A DNA stretch of 5,383 bases from Betaproteobacteria bacterium RIFCSPLOWO2_02_FULL_68_150 (GTDB lineage Bacteria > Pseudomonadota > Gammaproteobacteria > Burkholderiales > SG8-39). The position numbers and the translations under genes were made by a program. Shown here piece after piece: positions 4,697 to 5,383 of the stretch. The notes beneath the pieces are model-generated. The model was given only the letters and a program-made list of their open reading frames with translations. It did not search any database and was not told where the DNA came from. Location: contig MERE01000109.1 of the NCBI GenBank assembly GCA_001771975.1, positions 1-5,383 on the forward strand. Direction: 5' to 3'. Each line of letters opens with the position of its first letter. The stretch's first letter is position 1.

Positions 4697-5383
4697 TTAC
4701 TCCGGTGTCAGAAGGGAAATGCCGAGGCGCGCGCGGCGCCGCAGCCAGGGGCTCGGACGGTAGCGCGGGTCCTGGTAGAAGGCGTGCATCGCTTCGAGAA
4801 TCGTGAGCACTTTCGCGCCGCCGATGGCGTCACCCATGGCGAGCGGCCCGTGCGGGTAGCCCAGGCCGAGCATCACGGCGCGGTCGAGGTCGGCGGGCGT
4901 GGCGATGCGCTGCTGCACGATGTCGCAGCCGACGTTGACGATGTGCGCGACGACCCGCTGCGCGACGAAACCGGGCGAGTCGCGGATCACCGACACCGGC
5001 ACGCCGTCGGCGGCGAGCAGCGCGTGCGCCGCGTCGCGCGCTTCGGGCCTGGTGACCGGCGTCGTCATGAGCGTGCGCCGCTTGGCGAAGCCGAACACGG
5101 GGTCCACGGCGACGGTGCGCGCGGGATCGATCAGCAGTTGCAGCGCCGTGGTGGTCGCGTCCTGCCCGAGCGGCGCTACGAAGCATAGCGCCTCGGCGGA
5201 GGGCTTGGCGCCGTTTTCCACCTGCGCGCCGAGCTTGGCGAGCAATTCCTTCAGCGCGGGCGCGTTGGCTGCCACCCACGCAGGCAATGCGCGCTTCGCC
5301 GGCACCGCCGGCTCGGGAATTTTCTCCGCGGCACCGTCCTTGCCATAGGCGTACCAGCCGCGTGCAGTCTTGCGGCCGAGCAG
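4697..5383 (-). CDS. 3-hydroxyacyl-CoA dehydrogenase, PaaH-type, C-terminal half (5' partial)
   Basis: The frame stays open to the window edge, giving the last 228 residues and a TAA at 4697-4699. A GTG at 5303-5305 is internal, because clear family sequence (LLGRKTARGWYAYG) continues before it. That piece is the end of the first C-terminal 3HCDH domain. After a linker comes a degenerate repeat of the Rossmann-domain end (about residues 95-143, finishing DSPGFVAQRVV). A second 3HCDH domain follows, with GYPHGPLAMGD at 175-185 and DPRYRPSPWLRR at 205-216. This duplicated C-terminal layout is characteristic of PaaH/PaaC-like NAD-dependent 3-hydroxyacyl-CoA (3-hydroxyadipyl-CoA) dehydrogenases of about 475-510 aa. 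The NAD-binding domain and catalytic His/Glu lie outside the window. The enzyme makes the 3-oxoacyl-CoA used by the adjacent thiolase. The family is firm; the substrate is inferred from this pairing. Confidence 0.9.
   Translation of the reverse strand: MLGRKTARGWYAYGKDGAAEKIPEPAVPAKRALPAWVAANAPALKELLAKLGAQVENGAKPSAEALCFVAPLGQDATTTALQLLIDPARTVAVDPVFGFAKRRTLMTTPVTRPEARDAAHALLAADGVPVSVIRDSPGFVAQRVVAHIVNVGCDIVQQRIATPADLDRAVMLGLGYPHGPLAMGDAIGGAKVLTILEAMHAFYQDPRYRPSPWLRRRARLGISLLTPE
4700..4703 (-). promoter_or_regulatory. Thiolase ribosome-binding site inside the dehydrogenase 3' end
   Basis: GGAG on the minus strand, 8 bases before the thiolase ATG, ends right at the dehydrogenase TAA. Ribosomes finishing the dehydrogenase would be placed on the thiolase start, so translational coupling is likely. 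Confidence 0.6.

Noticed and set aside
4697..5305. GTG at 5303-5305 as a true start of the dehydrogenase
   Set aside because: The frame continues upstream to the window edge with family sequence (GRKTARGWYAYG), so the GTG codes for an internal Val.

Overview
The window is GC-rich proteobacterial chromosome. The gene families and the frequent GTG starts suggest a betaproteobacterium with both aromatic or dicarboxylate catabolism and anaerobic metabolism; that placement is inference from gene content only. No mobile elements, CRISPR arrays, rRNA or tRNA genes are visible. Almost all the sequence is accounted for by six protein genes, two of them cut by the window edges.

Left part (1-1458): the last 43 codons of a plus-strand protein with a MerR/excisionase-type DNA-binding segment end 12 bases from a convergent minus-strand pair. 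This pair encodes the membrane part of a sodium-pumping decarboxylase: a very short gamma subunit (49 aa, easily missed by gene callers) followed by the beta subunit. The biotin/carboxyltransferase alpha subunit is not beside them, so it must be supplied from elsewhere if the pump is functional.

Centre (1459-3434): a divergent control region separates the pump genes from a plus-strand class III nucleotide cyclase fused to a TolB-like domain and TPR repeats. The region holds an FNR/Anr-like dyad (1540-1553), placed where a class II activator of the pump operon would sit. It also holds a strong bulged hairpin (1568-1594) that would bury the ribosome site of the upstream cyclase start. The cyclase keeps the two metal aspartates and the transition-state Asn/Arg pair but has Asp where canonical adenylyl cyclases have the purine-binding Lys.

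Right part (3483-5383): a convergent minus-strand operon with a PaaH-type 3-hydroxyacyl-CoA dehydrogenase (5' end outside the window) and a PcaF/PaaJ-type thiolase. The two genes are 5 bases apart and probably translationally coupled. They catalyse consecutive steps, oxidation of a 3-hydroxyacyl-CoA and then thiolysis of the 3-oxoacyl-CoA. This fits the lower phenylacetate, beta-ketoadipate or adipate route and yields acetyl-CoA and, for C6 dicarboxylyl substrates, succinyl-CoA. A link to the sodium pump through succinyl-CoA or methylmalonyl-CoA metabolism is possible but speculative.

I see no clearly new multi-gene system. The items most worth checking are the divergent regulatory region, the pump pair without an alpha subunit, and the unusual cyclase active site.
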